Positions 11,901 to 23,741 of a stretch of DNA of 64,000 nucleotides are shown here, piece after piece. The stretch's first letter is position 1, and every line of letters begins with the position of its first letter. Origin of the DNA: Rhynchopus euleeides (lineage: Eukaryota > Euglenozoa > Diplonemea > Diplonemida > Diplonemidae); the NCBI GenBank assembly GCA_963210315.1, contig OY723289.1, positions 1,984,001-2,048,000 on the forward strand. Direction: 5' to 3'. The notes below the pieces were generated by a model. That model did no database searches. It was not told where the DNA came from and was given only the letters and a program-made list of their open reading frames with translations. A program made the position numbers and the translations under genes.

Positions 11901-14900
11901 GCGCGGCACGCAACCCATCGAGGACATCTCCCACCACCTCGAGGCTATCATCGCTACACACGAGGAGAAGGAGGAGGAGGGCAGCCCCAACCCCACCACC
12001 TCCTCCGCCTGGCCTGACGCCATGTCTGCTGCCTTCGAGTCTCTGCTGCACCACGCCCTCCCTGAGCCGGAGGCACCTCTGGGGGGCTCTGAGCACACCG
12101 ATGACGAGGCGGAGGAGGATGACGAAGAGTTTTACGACGAATCTGACAGCCGAAGCGAGGTGGAGGCTGTGCGGCAGCACGCCCGCCGTGCCCTGCTCTC
12201 CTCCCCCGGCCTCCCCGAGGCCCGCGCTGTGCTGCTCCGGTGGGACGCGGCAGCCACACCAGCCTGCGCCGAGGCGGCGGCCCGCCTCACCGCGGCACGC
12301 ATCGTCACCCCTGATGCATCTCGCCTGGTGCCTGCGGCAGCAGCCCTCCCCTCCCTCGCCCCCCACCTCCCCGCTGCCTGGGGCGCCGTCCTCTCAGAGC
12401 TGTCCAGCCGCCTCGCCGCCGCGCTGCCCACCTGCACCCCTCTGCAGGACGCCGTGTCGCTCGACTCCGCCTGCCTCCACGCCGCCTCCGGCATCCGCCA
12501 CTGCTACTCCCTGGCGGACCTCTCGTGGGCCTGGCACCCCACCCCCCTGCCAGCCCCCGACGCCGCGCCGCTGGCAGCCTGGCTCCGCCTGCTGGAGGCT
12601 GTCTCTGCCGCCACCCTCTTCGACGACTCCCCTGAGTTCTGCCCCGCCCTGGCGGATTCCCTCGCCTGGGCGCATGCCGTCACGGCACAGCCCCCCGCCC
12701 TCCTGGTTGCAGCCTTCCTCACGCAGGCAGCTGCCGTCACCGGGGAGGCCCTCCGCACCTCCGTGCTGCCCTCCCTGGTGAATGCGGGTGGCGATGCCCT
12801 GCAGCTGCTCCCCCCCGTGGTGCTCCTCAAGGCGCTGCTGCACAACGCATCCCAGAGGAGGTTTGAGGCAGCTGCGGCTGCCGCCGCAGCCCTCACCTCG
12901 GGGAGCAGCGACGCGGACCCTGTCCTGCTGTCTCTCCTCCGCGAAGCCTGTGCCGATGCCGCGCAGTGGCAGGGGCACCTGGGTGCTGCCGAGACGGACG
13001 CCATCGAGGCGTGGTGCCGCAAGGTGCTGGAGAAGGATGAGATCGGCGAGGACCTCACCGACGAGGAGGTGGTTGTCTGCATGAAGATCTCCCCCGCCGC
13101 AGGGGGGGACCTCAGGGACGAGGTGGCAGCCGCCCTGCAGGACTGCGTGGTGGAGCGGTTCGACGAGGGGGAGGAGGAGGCAGAGGAGGCGTCGGGCGAC
13201 GCCCCCCTCCGCTCCGCGGCGATGCGCGCGACGCTCCTCCTGACGAACCTCGCCTCCAGCGACGCGGAGCCGGCGGACACCGCGGAGGCTGCGGAGCGAC
13301 TCGCCAAGGCGCTGCAGAGGCGGGCGCCGCACCTCCCTGCATCCTGGACACCCTCCGACAGCGACGCCCCCCGCAGGCCCCTCCCTGTGGAGGCGGAGCG
13401 CCTATCGCTCATCACGACCCACCTGCTGCACGCCGCCAGCATCGAGGAGGCCACCCCCACACCCGACGCCTCTGCCGCTCCGAAGCGCTCTGTCGCCTTC
13501 GCCGCAGACGTCGCCTCCCGCGCCCTCCTCGTCGCCTATGTGGTGGACAGCGCTGTCGCCGCGATCGACGCTGGCCTCGCCGGGGAGGGGAACCCCAGGG
13601 AGATCGCAGGCGTGGCCCGGGTGGCCTGCCAGCTGTGCGCGCCCCCGGCGCCCTCCAGCGGAGGGGCACACCCTGAGGCGGAGGCGGAGCTGCGGGAGGG
13701 CACGGCCAGCCTCGTGTCCCCTGCGGTGCAGGACGCGGTGCTGTCGCGCTTCGTTGCGGAGGTGGAGAGGACGCTCTCAGAGGAGGGCCCCTCTGTGGTG
13801 CACGAGGCTGTGATGGCGCTCACCTCCGCGGTGTGCGGTGGGGCGGCGGCGCTCGACTTTGCACACCTGGAGGCGGGTGCGTCGCTGGCGGAGGCGGTGC
13901 CCGCTGCGGCGGGCGATGCCGATGCGGCGGAGGAGGGGACGACATACACCTCGCTGTGCCGCAGCGGCGACATCCCGCCCTTCGTGCGGTATGCCGTGGA
14001 GCGTATGGGGCGGATCGCAGACTACCCCGTGGCGGAGGGGGGTGCGCCGGGCGCCGTGCTGTGCAACACGCTGGTGACGCGGAAGAACCAGTCGCAGAAC
14101 ACCGTGAAGGCGGTGGCGGATCTGCAGAGGCAGGTCGTGCACCGCGCCTTCCCCCACATCTCCCCTGCCACGGGGGAGTCGCTTGCGTACAGGGGGAGGC
14201 TGCGGGTGCTCTACATCCTGACGTCGCTCCTCCTCAACTTCGCAGAGTCTGCCCTGGAGAACGACATGGCGAAGAAGAACGCCTTCTCCGCAGAGCTGGG
14301 CTCCACACGCATGGTGCTGAAGGCTGTGATGGATGTGGTTGCCGCCTCGCTGCTGCTGCACCGGAAGTCGGTGTGGTTTGCGCTGCAGAGCGGTGGCGGG
14401 GGGGGCACCTCCTCGCGCGCGGCAGCCCTGCTGCACCGCGACCCGCGTGCCGTGGGGCCCAACCCGGAGTACCGGGAGAGCGTGTTGTCGATGCTGACGG
14501 GCCTGCCCACGGGCAGCGCCTTCCTCTCGCAGATCGCAAACTCGCCGAAGCACACTGCGCGGTTCGACTCCCCTGGGGACCTCGCCCTGGCCTCGGTGCA
14601 CCTCCTCAACAAGCTGCTGCGCGTGCTGCCCGCCTCGCCGCGGCGCTGGGTGAACGACTGCGAGAGCACCTTCAGCGACATGTTCAAAGCGTTTGTGCAG
14701 GCCTACCTCTCCCCTGAGCTGATCCGCCGTGAGCTCGCCACCGTGGTGGAGCAGGGCGGGGGGAAGACCACCTTCCAGCCCTCCGAGGAGCTGACGGTGA
14801 AGGTGTCCCGTGGGTCTGCAAGCGTGCTTCTGGCATACGACTACCAGGACACCGTGGTGAATGTGAAGATGTTTGTGCCCCCCGCGTTCCCCCTGGCTCC

Positions 14901-15270
14901 CATCGAGCACCCCTCGCTGGATGCGCAGGTGACGCGGGCGAAGGCGGGGCTGAAGGAGCAGAAGTGGCGCAGGTGGCTGATGCAGATGACGGCGCAGCTG
15001 CTCAACAAATCCGCCCGCCTGTGGGACTGCGTGCAGCTGTGGCAGCAGAACCTGACCCGCCACTTCGAGGGGCAGGACGCGTGCCCCATCTGCTACCAGG
15101 TGGTCAACACGTCGACACAGCAGCTCCCCTCCATGGAGTGCTCCTGCTGCCACGGGCGGTACCACAAGCTCTGCCTCTACAAGTGGTTCAAGCAGTCCAA
15201 CAACAGCACATGCCCTCTCTGCAGGTCTGCATGGTACTCTGGTGTGTCCGCACCCGCACAGGAGGATTGA
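8963..15270 (+). CDS. LTN1: Listerin E3 ubiquitin ligase (5 exons, 1906 aa)
   Basis: Listerin marks incomplete chains stuck on 60S ribosomes with ubiquitin in the ribosome quality-control pathway, with NEMF/Rqc2 and p97 as known partners. Exons are 8963-9739, 9855-9938, 10021-10887, 11028-11172 and 11423-15270. All introns are GT-AG, start GTATGY and have C-rich 3' ends; the first three are phase 0 and the last is phase 1. The N-terminal block (FKQLFKRLAKRDSTTR, about residues 70-90) matches the conserved listerin N-terminus. The middle is long helical HEAT/ARM-like sequence with an acidic insert near 12100-12150. The C-terminus has the RING (about 1845-1893): CPICY, then CSCCHGRYHKLCLYKWF, then CPLCRS, the listerin type. 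Length is close to the 1560-1770 aa of yeast and human proteins. The frame stays open throughout. Confidence 0.97.
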
Positions 15271-16659
15271 TAGCGCACATCACAGCCCTGGCGTTGTTGA
15301 TGCTGTGGCGTTGTGCGGTCCCCTCCCAGCGTTCAAACGAAGGGAGAAGGGTGGTGGTGTGTGGCGGTGGTATTCTCAGACAAGGCGGGTGGGGAGAGGA
15401 TGCTGCTGAGGCAAAAGGGAAACATAGCAGGGGGGGTGGGGGTGGGGGGGGGGGGGGGCAAATCAGATTTTTAAGCCGGGTGGGGCAGGTGGGATGGTGG
15501 AGGAAGTGAACGAGTGGGGGGGCAGGTGTTTTTTTTGCCTGCCGGGATAGTTCGTAGTGCGTATTGAAGCGGGGAGTGACGGAGGGGGTATGACTGTACG
15601 GAGATTGTCAGGGCGTGTCACCTCAGTGCTCACAGAGGTTCGGCACAGCCTCGTTGGGTTTCTTCACACAGAGAGTTCTTGCTGGCGATGAAGCGAAATG
15701 AGTGCGATTTTCAAAAAAGCACGAGCGACAGGGATCCCCAAGGTTGCCCCCTAGCAAATTGCATCCGAGAGGGAGTTGTTTTGTTTTTTTTCCCTGCGTG
15801 CTGCGCTGTCGCATGCCCCAGGGGCAAGGTGCGTTGTGCCGCCGTCCGTTCTTCCCCCGTGTGCTTCTTGCTGTGTTGTCGCGACCTGCACGTGAATCCC
15901 ACCCCTCGCCTCCCAGCTCCATTCTATCGGAAAAAGGGAAACAGTTTTGTTCATCAACGACCCGCGGTGAAGAAGCGAACCGCAAGCTCGCTACCTATTG
16001 CTATCTTGTGTGCTTGCAGGGGTGTGGCGCAGGGGGGGTGGGTGGGGGAGGGCCCACCGGCCGAGACAGCTTGCCTGGATGCGGCTGCTACGTACGATAC
16101 CATGCAAGCGCCAACCAAACTGTTGACGAAACAAACTCACGGAACACCCTGGTGTGCGTCGCTCTGCCTCCGCTAACCCACCTTCAGGCAGAACGCACTG
16201 GGTTGGTTGCCCACAACGGATCAGATACGGTGGGGGAGAGCCTGCCATGCTGCTTGCAGTTTCATTATTGGCAGAAACGGGAAGGAAGGGCCACACCCCG
16301 CTGCACCGTGCTGCTTAAATTGCCTCTCTCGGACCCCCCCCGACGCTGCAGAGCAGCTCATGAAACCAGCAACGAACGGTGTTGCTTTGGGAGGCCTGCT
16401 GGGGAGCCATGGCTGGCTGTGCGGCAGCAACAACCCCACCCCACCCCCCGCCGCCCTGCCTCGTCTCGTCTCGCTTTGTTGCTGCGCCGTCAAGCGAATG
16501 CATCGCCTCACCCCCTGTGGTAACACCATGGCAACCCTGCGCCACACACACACACACACGCGCCCCACAGACACAGGCTGCGCTACGTGCGTTGGTGCCG
16601 CTCCCCTTCCCCCTCTGTCCCCGTGTCCCGCCCCCCCCCCGCATGCTGCGGCGTGTGTG
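15271..16659. other. Intergenic between LTN1 and aminotransferase
   Basis: No gene is seen. It contains G-rich runs at 15430-15460, T runs and C-rich patches. Overlapping open frames on both strands here lack domains. A CA microsatellite followed by GCGCCCCACAG (ending about 16570) is a candidate splice acceptor for the next gene. Confidence 0.5.
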
Positions 16660-19077
16660 ATGCTGACACCTAGCGTCCATGGGCATCCGCCCTACCCGCC
16701 ACAGCGGGGGTCGCTGAACTTCCGGGAGGGGATACCGAATCTGGAGCACCAGCAGCAACAGCACCACCACCACTACCCCCACTCCCACCCGCACGATTCC
16801 TCGGTGCTGGGCAGGGAGCCTCTGCGGGCTTCAGACGTGCAGCTCCCGCATGTCGTCTCCGGAAGCGGGGGGGCGCCCCCACCCGCCATGCCTGGCAACA
16901 GCAGCCGCTTGCTGACACCCCCACACCCGCACCAGCAGCAGCACCAACATCACCACCACCACCACCACCATAACCACCTCCTTCATGGCGTCAACAGTGC
17001 GGCCCTCTCGCCCAGCCCGCTGCTGCCCCCCCAGGGGAGACCGATTGCTGGGCACCCTTCTCCTCCGCCGGGGTTTGGAGGTGGGCGTCACGTGGCAGCC
17101 CCGGCCGCCGGGGGCAGCCCACCCCATCCAGCAGGCGTGATGCAGTCGTCGGGTCTGCTGCAGCACCCCCACCCCCACCCCCACCCGCAGCAGCCGCCGG
17201 GCCCCACCGGCGCACAGCTGGACCCCACCAAGCCCGCGTGGGGCGGCGCTGCAGGCGGGTCGCCGCAGCGCCTCACCGACCCACTCCTTGGGGCTGCGCC
17301 CCACGACACAGAGGATGCGCAGCGCTGGGCCCTCAACGAGGTCCCCTCACCCCCACGGCTGCGCCCTGTGGAGAAGCTGCTCCGCGCCCTGATGTGGGCC
17401 TGCATCCTGGTGCTGCTCTGCCTCATCCTGCGCGAGTCCGCCTGCGACGACGACACGCAGAGGCCTCCGGGGGAGAAGGACGACTGCGAACGCATCGCTG
17501 ACGACCACCGCTATGCCTACCTCGCGGTGGTGTGCCTCCTGGTGGTGGTGCTGGCGCTGCAGGCCCTCAAGCCCTCCGAGGGATGGCTTGCCGGGAAGGA
17601 GACGAAAGCAATGGCGTCTGAACATAAGGCACGGCTCCTCGAAGTGAAGCGGGCGCACTTCGCCCGGCTGCGGGGGATATTCTGCGGTGTGGCGCAGCAG
17701 GGGGGCGCGGCGGCAGCCCTGCGGAACGGAGTTGGGGCGCGGCCCGACAGGTTTGAGCCCCGCATCGACTGGGCGGGGATGGGGGGTGTCGTGGCGCAGT
17801 CGTTCTTCGGGGATGCCATGCGGGCGACGCACTTCGAGCTGTCGCCCTTCTTCCTCAACTCCGCGAGCTACGGCGCGGTGCCGAAGTGCGTCACCGATGC
17901 GGCGGAGCAGTGGGACCGCCGCATCCAGCAGAACCCCGTTGCATTCCACCGCTTCACGCTGCAGGCCAGGCTGGAGAATGTGGTAGGGCGGCTGTCGGCG
18001 CTGATCAACTCAGACCCAGAGGAGACTGTCCTGCTGACAAACGCTAACCAGGCGACGAGCATCGTGCTGAAGGCGCTGCCGTGGGTGGTGGGTGACAGGC
18101 TGTTCATCCTGTCTGTCGACTACGACGCGACGAAGCTGGCCTGCAACTACCTGGAGAGGGTGCACGGTGTGGATGTTGTGGAGCACGACCTGCCCCTCCC
18201 GCAGTCGCATGCCGACATCCTGCGGTCCGTCGAGGTGCGCCTCGCAGAGCTGAAGGAGGACGGGGGCGGCATGCCCAAGCTTGCAAACTTCTGCCACGTC
18301 ACCTCGAAGACGGCGTGGATCTTCCCTGCAAAGGAGCTGACAGCCCTCTTCCACAGCTACGGCATCCCCGTGATGATCGACGGGGCCCAGGCAGCTGGGC
18401 ACCTGGACATCAACGTGAGGGACATTGGGGCGGAGTGGTATCTCGGGACGGTGCATAAGTGGATGTACTCCTGCCAAGGGGTTGCCTTCCTCTGCACGCA
18501 GCGGTCGAAGATGGGGTGCACCTTCCCCCTGGACATCACGGATTATGTGATGGCCGGGCTGAAGCAGGACTTCCACGACTCCTATCATGCGCATCTCGAC
18601 TTCGCGACGTGGCTGTCCGTCACAACCGCGTTTGATTTTGTCGAGAACATCTGCGGGGGGTGGGGTGCGGTGCGGGGGTACTGCAGGAAGCAAGCCGCAC
18701 AGTGTGTGGCAGTGATGAAGCAGAAGTGGGGCACAGACCCTGTGCAGGAGAGGCCAGAGTACTACGGCAACATGCCTATCATCCCCCTGCCCAACGGCGA
18801 CGGGGCGACGGCTCTGGAGGCCGCAAAGGTGATGGCCTACCTCAGCAAACACTCCATCACCGCCTTCCTCCTCGTCGCCACCTTCAAAGGCACGCCGAAG
18901 CTCTGCGTGCGCTGCTCCTGCCAGATCTACACATCCCTTGAGGACTGGACGGAGCTCGCCGATACAGTCGCGGCCCTCAAAGGGAGGTACGGCGCCCTGG
19001 ATGTCGTTGCAGGCATCATTGGGGGGAAGGGCGGCAAGAAGAAGAAGAATCCGAAGCTGGATACCCAATTCAGCTAG
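16660..19077 (+). CDS. Membrane-anchored class V aminotransferase-like PLP enzyme (about 805 aa)
   Basis: This is a fold-type I pyridoxal-phosphate enzyme resembling isopenicillin N epimerase and EgtE-like C-S lyases; the substrate is unknown. Residues 1-235 are low-complexity, rich in His, Pro and Gly, with HHHHH runs. Two hydrophobic segments follow (about 240-260 and 285-303), so the enzyme should be membrane-bound. The catalytic domain (about 385-790) has the cofactor aspartate D574 in MIDGAQAAGH and the Schiff-base lysine K600 in GTVHKWMYS. The start is uncertain: the frame is open back to 16207, ATGs occur at 16498 and 16660, and a CCACAG acceptor-like site lies inside the coding stretch near 16704. 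The catalytic part is certain, but the N-terminal region could include intron sequence. Confidence 0.88.
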   Translation: MLTPSVHGHPPYPPQRGSLNFREGIPNLEHQQQQHHHHYPHSHPHDSSVLGREPLRASDVQLPHVVSGSGGAPPPAMPGNSSRLLTPPHPHQQQHQHHHHHHHHNHLLHGVNSAALSPSPLLPPQGRPIAGHPSPPPGFGGGRHVAAPAAGGSPPHPAGVMQSSGLLQHPHPHPHPQQPPGPTGAQLDPTKPAWGGAAGGSPQRLTDPLLGAAPHDTEDAQRWALNEVPSPPRLRPVEKLLRALMWACILVLLCLILRESACDDDTQRPPGEKDDCERIADDHRYAYLAVVCLLVVVLALQALKPSEGWLAGKETKAMASEHKARLLEVKRAHFARLRGIFCGVAQQGGAAAALRNGVGARPDRFEPRIDWAGMGGVVAQSFFGDAMRATHFELSPFFLNSASYGAVPKCVTDAAEQWDRRIQQNPVAFHRFTLQARLENVVGRLSALINSDPEETVLLTNANQATSIVLKALPWVVGDRLFILSVDYDATKLACNYLERVHGVDVVEHDLPLPQSHADILRSVEVRLAELKEDGGGMPKLANFCHVTSKTAWIFPAKELTALFHSYGIPVMIDGAQAAGHLDINVRDIGAEWYLGTVHKWMYSCQGVAFLCTQRSKMGCTFPLDITDYVMAGLKQDFHDSYHAHLDFATWLSVTTAFDFVENICGGWGAVRGYCRKQAAQCVAVMKQKWGTDPVQERPEYYGNMPIIPLPNGDGATALEAAKVMAYLSKHSITAFLLVATFKGTPKLCVRCSCQIYTSLEDWTELADTVAALKGRYGALDVVAGIIGGKGGKKKKNPKLDTQFS

Positions 19078-20737
19078 GGCTTGGGGTGGGATTTTGGGGT
19101 GGGGGTGGTTTTACACAGGCACATCGCCCGATCCCTGGTTGCGAGGAGCACAGCAAAAGGGCGTGTGGTGATCTGTGGTCTGCACTGCCGCGCAAAGGGC
19201 GCCCGCATGGCCGTGGGTGGGAGGCAGTGAGGGAGGGAGAGAGAGAGACACGGATGTACCGGGCAGCCCGTCTTAGTTGCATCCCTAAGGCCTGTCAAGG
19301 AGAGTCGCTTCGCGGGCGCACCATATAGGCCTTATGTCTGTAAGAATGTCATGTCACAATAGTTTTGCCCTTTTTATTACTCCGGTGTGGTGTGCAGACA
19401 CCATAGGGGGTGCTTCTCTGTGTCCGTGTCCGTGCGCTCTGGTGTGCAGAAATGTGGCCTTCGGGTTGGGGCATTGAGTTTGGCAACAAAGTGCGTTGCT
19501 CCAGCACAGTGCTGCAGCACGGAGTGAAGGCCCCATAGAATAGAAGAACAAAATCTGTTCGGTAGTTATCCTGTCCCTCCGATGTATGGTCTATATCTGA
19601 CATTGTCTCACAGCCCATTTCTGATTATTTTGCTGTTTTTTTTGGCCCTGCCCCGCCTGATTTGGTCAAATTTCTGGCTTCAAAATTGCGCCAAAACCAG
19701 GTCAAATCAGGTGGCCCTGCCAGTGGTGGGGTTGATTTAGGGATTCACTGACCACTGAGCCCTTTTGCCACCCCCCAGCGCCAAACGTGTCGGCCACCCG
19801 CCTGCTCTCCTCTCGGTGTCGCGATTGCCGATGGCTTTTCTCGGAACCCCACAACGAGCATGCCCTTTCCCTGCTGGGCCTCTTCAACTCCCACACCACC
19901 CCCACCTCGCCGGTGTCCGTTCCTCCACGAGTAAGTCACACAGGCACCCCATCCCACCTCAGGCAGGCCACTATCCCATCTCCGAGCCAGTCGCTGCAGT
20001 CTTTGTTTCATCTCATCTCACTATACCTAGACACGGGTGCAGAAAGTGTGTCTCTCTGCGAGGGATCGCTGGATGCGCGCCGCACTTTCCTACCCCATAC
20101 TGACCCTGCCCCAGCCACACCCTCTTCTCGGGGTCTTCCCGATGGTGCTCTCTGTGTGCGTGTGCCCCAGATAAGCTGGGGCGGTGAGTGTTGTCTGCTG
20201 AATCGGTGGCTGTTCAATCCGCCGCTGAAAGGCGGCCAAGTAAAGCCGGCATCTTTTCGTCGAAACGTGACGGTGTGTAGTTTCTTGAGGGGTGGGGGTT
20301 GCGGGCGGTTGTGCGTCACTTCGGAGGAGGAATGGATGGGGAGGGGGGGCTGTGTGGTGGCCATTTATCCGAGAAAGTAATCTTTTGTTGCGACAGTCTT
20401 CTTTGTGATGATAAGGCGCAGTGAGGTCGCAGGGTGTTGTAGAGGAAAGGGGGCTTTTGCTGTGATTTGAGGTCGCACCTTGAGGCACAGTTACGAGCGA
20501 CGGAGAAGTCGCAAATAATCGAGGAAACCGTACACCTGAAGCTTGGAAGGGTAGCCTTTCAGGTTTGCGTCATTGATGCACAAGTGTACGCACGAAGCTC
20601 GAAATTACTGCCCTTGCAGCGAAAGTCGTCTGATTTCCGATGATCGAGTCTTGCGTTACGAGCCTTGCGCGAAAGTCTTAGAAAACACCTGGTGTACAGA
20701 GAGTCTGCAGAGTCTGCAGTGCAAGCGTCCCATATCC
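19078..20737. other. Intergenic, no gene supported
   Basis: No domain-bearing frame is visible. Near 19640-19740 there is a loose inverted repeat around CCTGATTTG / CAAATCAGG. The rest is unremarkable and presumably holds 3' and 5' untranslated sequence. Confidence 0.5.
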
Positions 20738-22263
20738 ATGGTGGGCAAGCAGCCCAACCGAATGGCAGGCAAGGTACGAGCTAACAGCCCCCACCACCCC
20801 CGCCTCCAACGCGGAAAATCGGTGTTTGCATGCACCCCCCTTCCCCCCTGTTGATGTGGCAAGAATACGCATGTTTTTGTCACATGCCTCAATCACATCA
20901 GCATATCACATCCGTGCCATAGCGAGCGGAGGCTCGCTGCTGAGCCCACAGGAGGCATGGGCACACCACCACCACCACCACCACCACCCACCAGCACACA
21001 CCCTCCTCCCTGAGGACCCCCCACTCCGGCACACCTCCGTGCCCATCCACCTGCAGGCACCACCCCTTTGGTGTCTCTCCCTTCCCTCCATAGGGCAAGG
21101 CGGCTGGGCCGAGGCTTGCGGCTGTGATGGTGGGTCAGATGAGTGTTGTGCAGGTTGCCAAGAGGTGGGGGAGCGAGCACTTGTCCGCCGCCATCTCTGC
21201 GGCAGGGGTGCTCCTCTTCGCCCTGGTCTACTTCAAGGTGTGCTACGTCGACTACAACCACGACGCCATCCGGTGGATGAAGCACCAGACGGCAAACGAC
21301 GCCGTGGCAGGCACACCCCTCCCGGGCGACAGCCCACGCCTCCCTGCGAAGTACCGCATGCTCAACCCCCTGTTGATGCTGCTCGACTACCCGGTGTGCC
21401 GCTTCCTCACCTTCGACCTGGGTATCAAAGACCTCTCCTTCGTCAGCGCGAACCTGATCTCCCTAATCCACCCTGTGGTGGGCATCACCGCAGCCTACGT
21501 GCTCTACCGCAGCGCAGGGTCTGCCAGCGGTACTCCCGGGCGGTACTCCCGCGCGACTGACATCGAGGGGGGCGATATCACGCCTGGCACGGAGGGGGCG
21601 CTGAAGCAGAACCAATATCTCGTGAAGATCTCGGCAGTTCTGTTCCAGGGGAGGAACACGCTGGACACCCTGGATGGTGTGGTGGCGCGCGCGCAGCGGC
21701 AGGGGCAGAAGATTGCGACCGGGCTTGAGGGTGGGTTCAACGGGCACACCCTGGACGTCATCACGGATATGACTGGCGTCACCATCTTCATGATCAGCGT
21801 GTGGTGCACCTTCTACAAGCTGAGGGCGAAGGTCGACAAACACTCGCTCCCCGGGCTGAAGCAGGTCGTCGAGAAGCTGCTCGCCTCGGGGCTCACCCCT
21901 GTGAGCGTGTCGCGCGTGTTGGTCTTCGCAGGGGTTGCGATGATCTGCCTTACGGGTGCCATGTGGGAGACAACCATGCTGCAGATGCAGAAGTTCTTCG
22001 ACGACACCGCAAACCCGGAGATCCTGGCGTTGGAGCAGTCGCCCCAGGTGCAGCTGTGCTACTTCCTCTGGGCCTTCACCTGCTCCGACACCCTGTTCAC
22101 CTACACCATCATCGCCATGCTGACAGGCGTGGCGCACGACTGGTTCGTCTTCCTCTCTGTCTACGGCTGGTCCTGGGTGCTCTGCCTTGCGGCCTACTCC
22201 TCGATCGTCACATACACCCTGGCGTCCAACCCCCTGCTGGCAGCAAAGGCGGCAGCACCCTAA
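20738..22263 (+). CDS. CDP-alcohol phosphatidyltransferase family protein (2 exons, 401 aa)
   Basis: A membrane enzyme that joins a CDP-activated alcohol to an acceptor to make phospholipids or sphingophospholipids. Exon 1 (20738-20773) gives only 12 residues; the 320-bp intron 20774-21093 starts GTACGA and ends CATAG; exon 2 is 21094-22263. The signature is complete: D203-x2-D206-G-x2-A-R211, then G229-x3-D233-x3-D237. The spacer between AR and G is 17 residues, longer than the usual 7-8, which recalls the expanded motif of insect ceramide phosphoethanolamine synthase. That subfamily is only a suggestion. About six hydrophobic segments are visible (about 38-60, 125-147, and four after residue 240). 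If exon 1 is wrong, translation could begin at the ATG at 21127. Confidence 0.88.
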
Positions 22264-23119
22264 GGGGGGCGCGGTTGTAGATACGGTGGGGTGGGGTGGC
22301 AGTGATTCTGCCTGGGATGCGGGGATCGTGGGGGGGGATGTGGTGTGGTGCGCAAGCCTCGCCTATCCTGTGGCGCGCAGAGTCAACCAAATCCACGGGG
22401 GTGGGGTGGGTGGGTGGGGTGCTGCAGCATGTGTTGGCCGAGAATTTGAAAACAAATTGCTGCGATCCTGGGGGGTGGTTGGGGCCTGTATTCTTCTCTC
22501 CACTCGTCGTGTCGGACAACGACGGGATTTACGGCAACATTCGGGGTTTCCGGGGCTCCGCCTTCCAGCTCGCCGATACCGTGACCCCTGTGATACTCTC
22601 TGAACAGTAGACGCCCTCCCTCAGTAGCGTATAGTATCGTAACAAGAGGAGGGGTTCTCCGAATCTGATTCACTCCGAAGTTTGGGTGCATTTTCGTGCA
22701 ATTGGGGCAGAATCTTAGAGTGCTCCCCCCCCCCCCCCCCCCCAAGTCTCGGGCAGCAGATGGGGGGGAGGGGGTGGGGGGCAGGGGTCTAACCAGACTG
22801 CCCTCCCCCCCGCTCCCCCCTTCTTTAACGAGTTGCAGGTTCCGTGTTGCAGTTTTGGGGGGGGGGGGCGAACTGGGCGGTGCGCAGCGTCCCCCAAAAC
22901 GAGATCACGATGTGAGAAAAAAGCGCCCTATCACTTCACACACAGCTACAACCGCTCTGATGAATTTCCTTTTGTTTGTTGCGTTGACGCTTCTACACAC
23001 AAAATCCCTGAACTGATCACACCCTGAGCCTGATGAAGGGTGGGGTTAGTGTATAGAGCACGTTTGGTTGCAGCTGTGGTGGTCGCTTTCCGCTCACACG
23101 AGTGTGCTTACTGGGGGGG

Positions 23120-23260
23120 GGGCAATTAATCGTGCATAGTCGAATAATCGTGCATACCTACCACCCCCCGTGTATATGTCACCCCCCAAAAGGGGTGTGT
23201 TTATGTCACCCCCCCAGGGCTGCTGGGGGGGGTGACATAAACACACCTTTTGGGGGGTGG
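23120..23260. repeat. GTGTTTATGTCACC hairpin module, copy 1
   Basis: Begins with two AATAATCGTGCA-type motifs, then CCTACCACCCCCCGTG. It ends in a near-perfect inverted repeat, 23182-23215 against 23224-23257, built on GGTGTGTTTATGTCACC. Related modules lie at 25782-25858 and 28500-28675. Confidence 0.75.
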
Positions 23261-23329
23261 GGTGTCGTGGGCACTCTTACAGGCTGAGACGACGTGTTGG
23301 TCAACATTTTGGGGAGTAAATGGCCTCAT

Positions 23330-23535
23330 CACGGTGGCCAGGACTGGGACCTCCCATGTGGGATATCCCAATGGGGTCTCCCACACGGGTGATGGTCACT
23401 ATCCCACAGAATGTTCCCCCCTGGGAGAACGTACGGTACCGACCTTGTCCATGGGAGACCCGATTGGGTCACGTAGGTTCTCCCAGGGGACATCATGTCC
23501 TCCCATGCGACATCCCATGGGACGGATGGGATATC
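23330..23535. repeat. Palindrome-rich cluster (GGGATATCCC, CCCATGGG)
   Basis: About 200 bases filled with short self-complementary words around GGGATATCCC, CCCATGGG and TCCCACACGGG in both orientations, including TGGGATATCCC near each end. No coding sense. It could be a decayed foldback repeat. Confidence 0.55.
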
Positions 23536-23741
23536 CCTAGGTGTTCGTCTTGCATCTTGGGTTAGCATGCTGGCATCGCAGCAGTGTCCCCTCGAGTCCA
23601 CTCAGTGAGAACCGATCCCGCTCTCCTACTCCTGCTCTACGTGACACCACACATCGCTCTCCTCCTCATTGCGCTGGAAAGGAGGGGTGACACACACACA
23701 CACACACAGAGCTATCAACTGGCCTTACCCTCCCAGACACC

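Larger units (their letters stand above)
22264..23741. other. Intergenic with C/G runs and palindromes
   Basis: No gene. It contains a C run at about 22727-22743, G runs near 22857-22868, the hairpin module at 23110-23260, a palindrome-rich patch at 23330-23535, and an AC microsatellite at 23690-23708 just before the RNase H frame. Confidence 0.55.

Noticed and set aside
11512-14687. Long open frames on the minus strand and in other + frames across LTN1
   Set aside because: They are shadows caused by high GC content and lack of stop codons. The + frame with listerin motifs, including the C-terminal RING, explains the region.
16207-16659. In-frame extension upstream of the aminotransferase
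   Set aside because: It includes CA microsatellite and C-rich acceptor-like DNA with no domain; it is more likely 5' untranslated or intron sequence.
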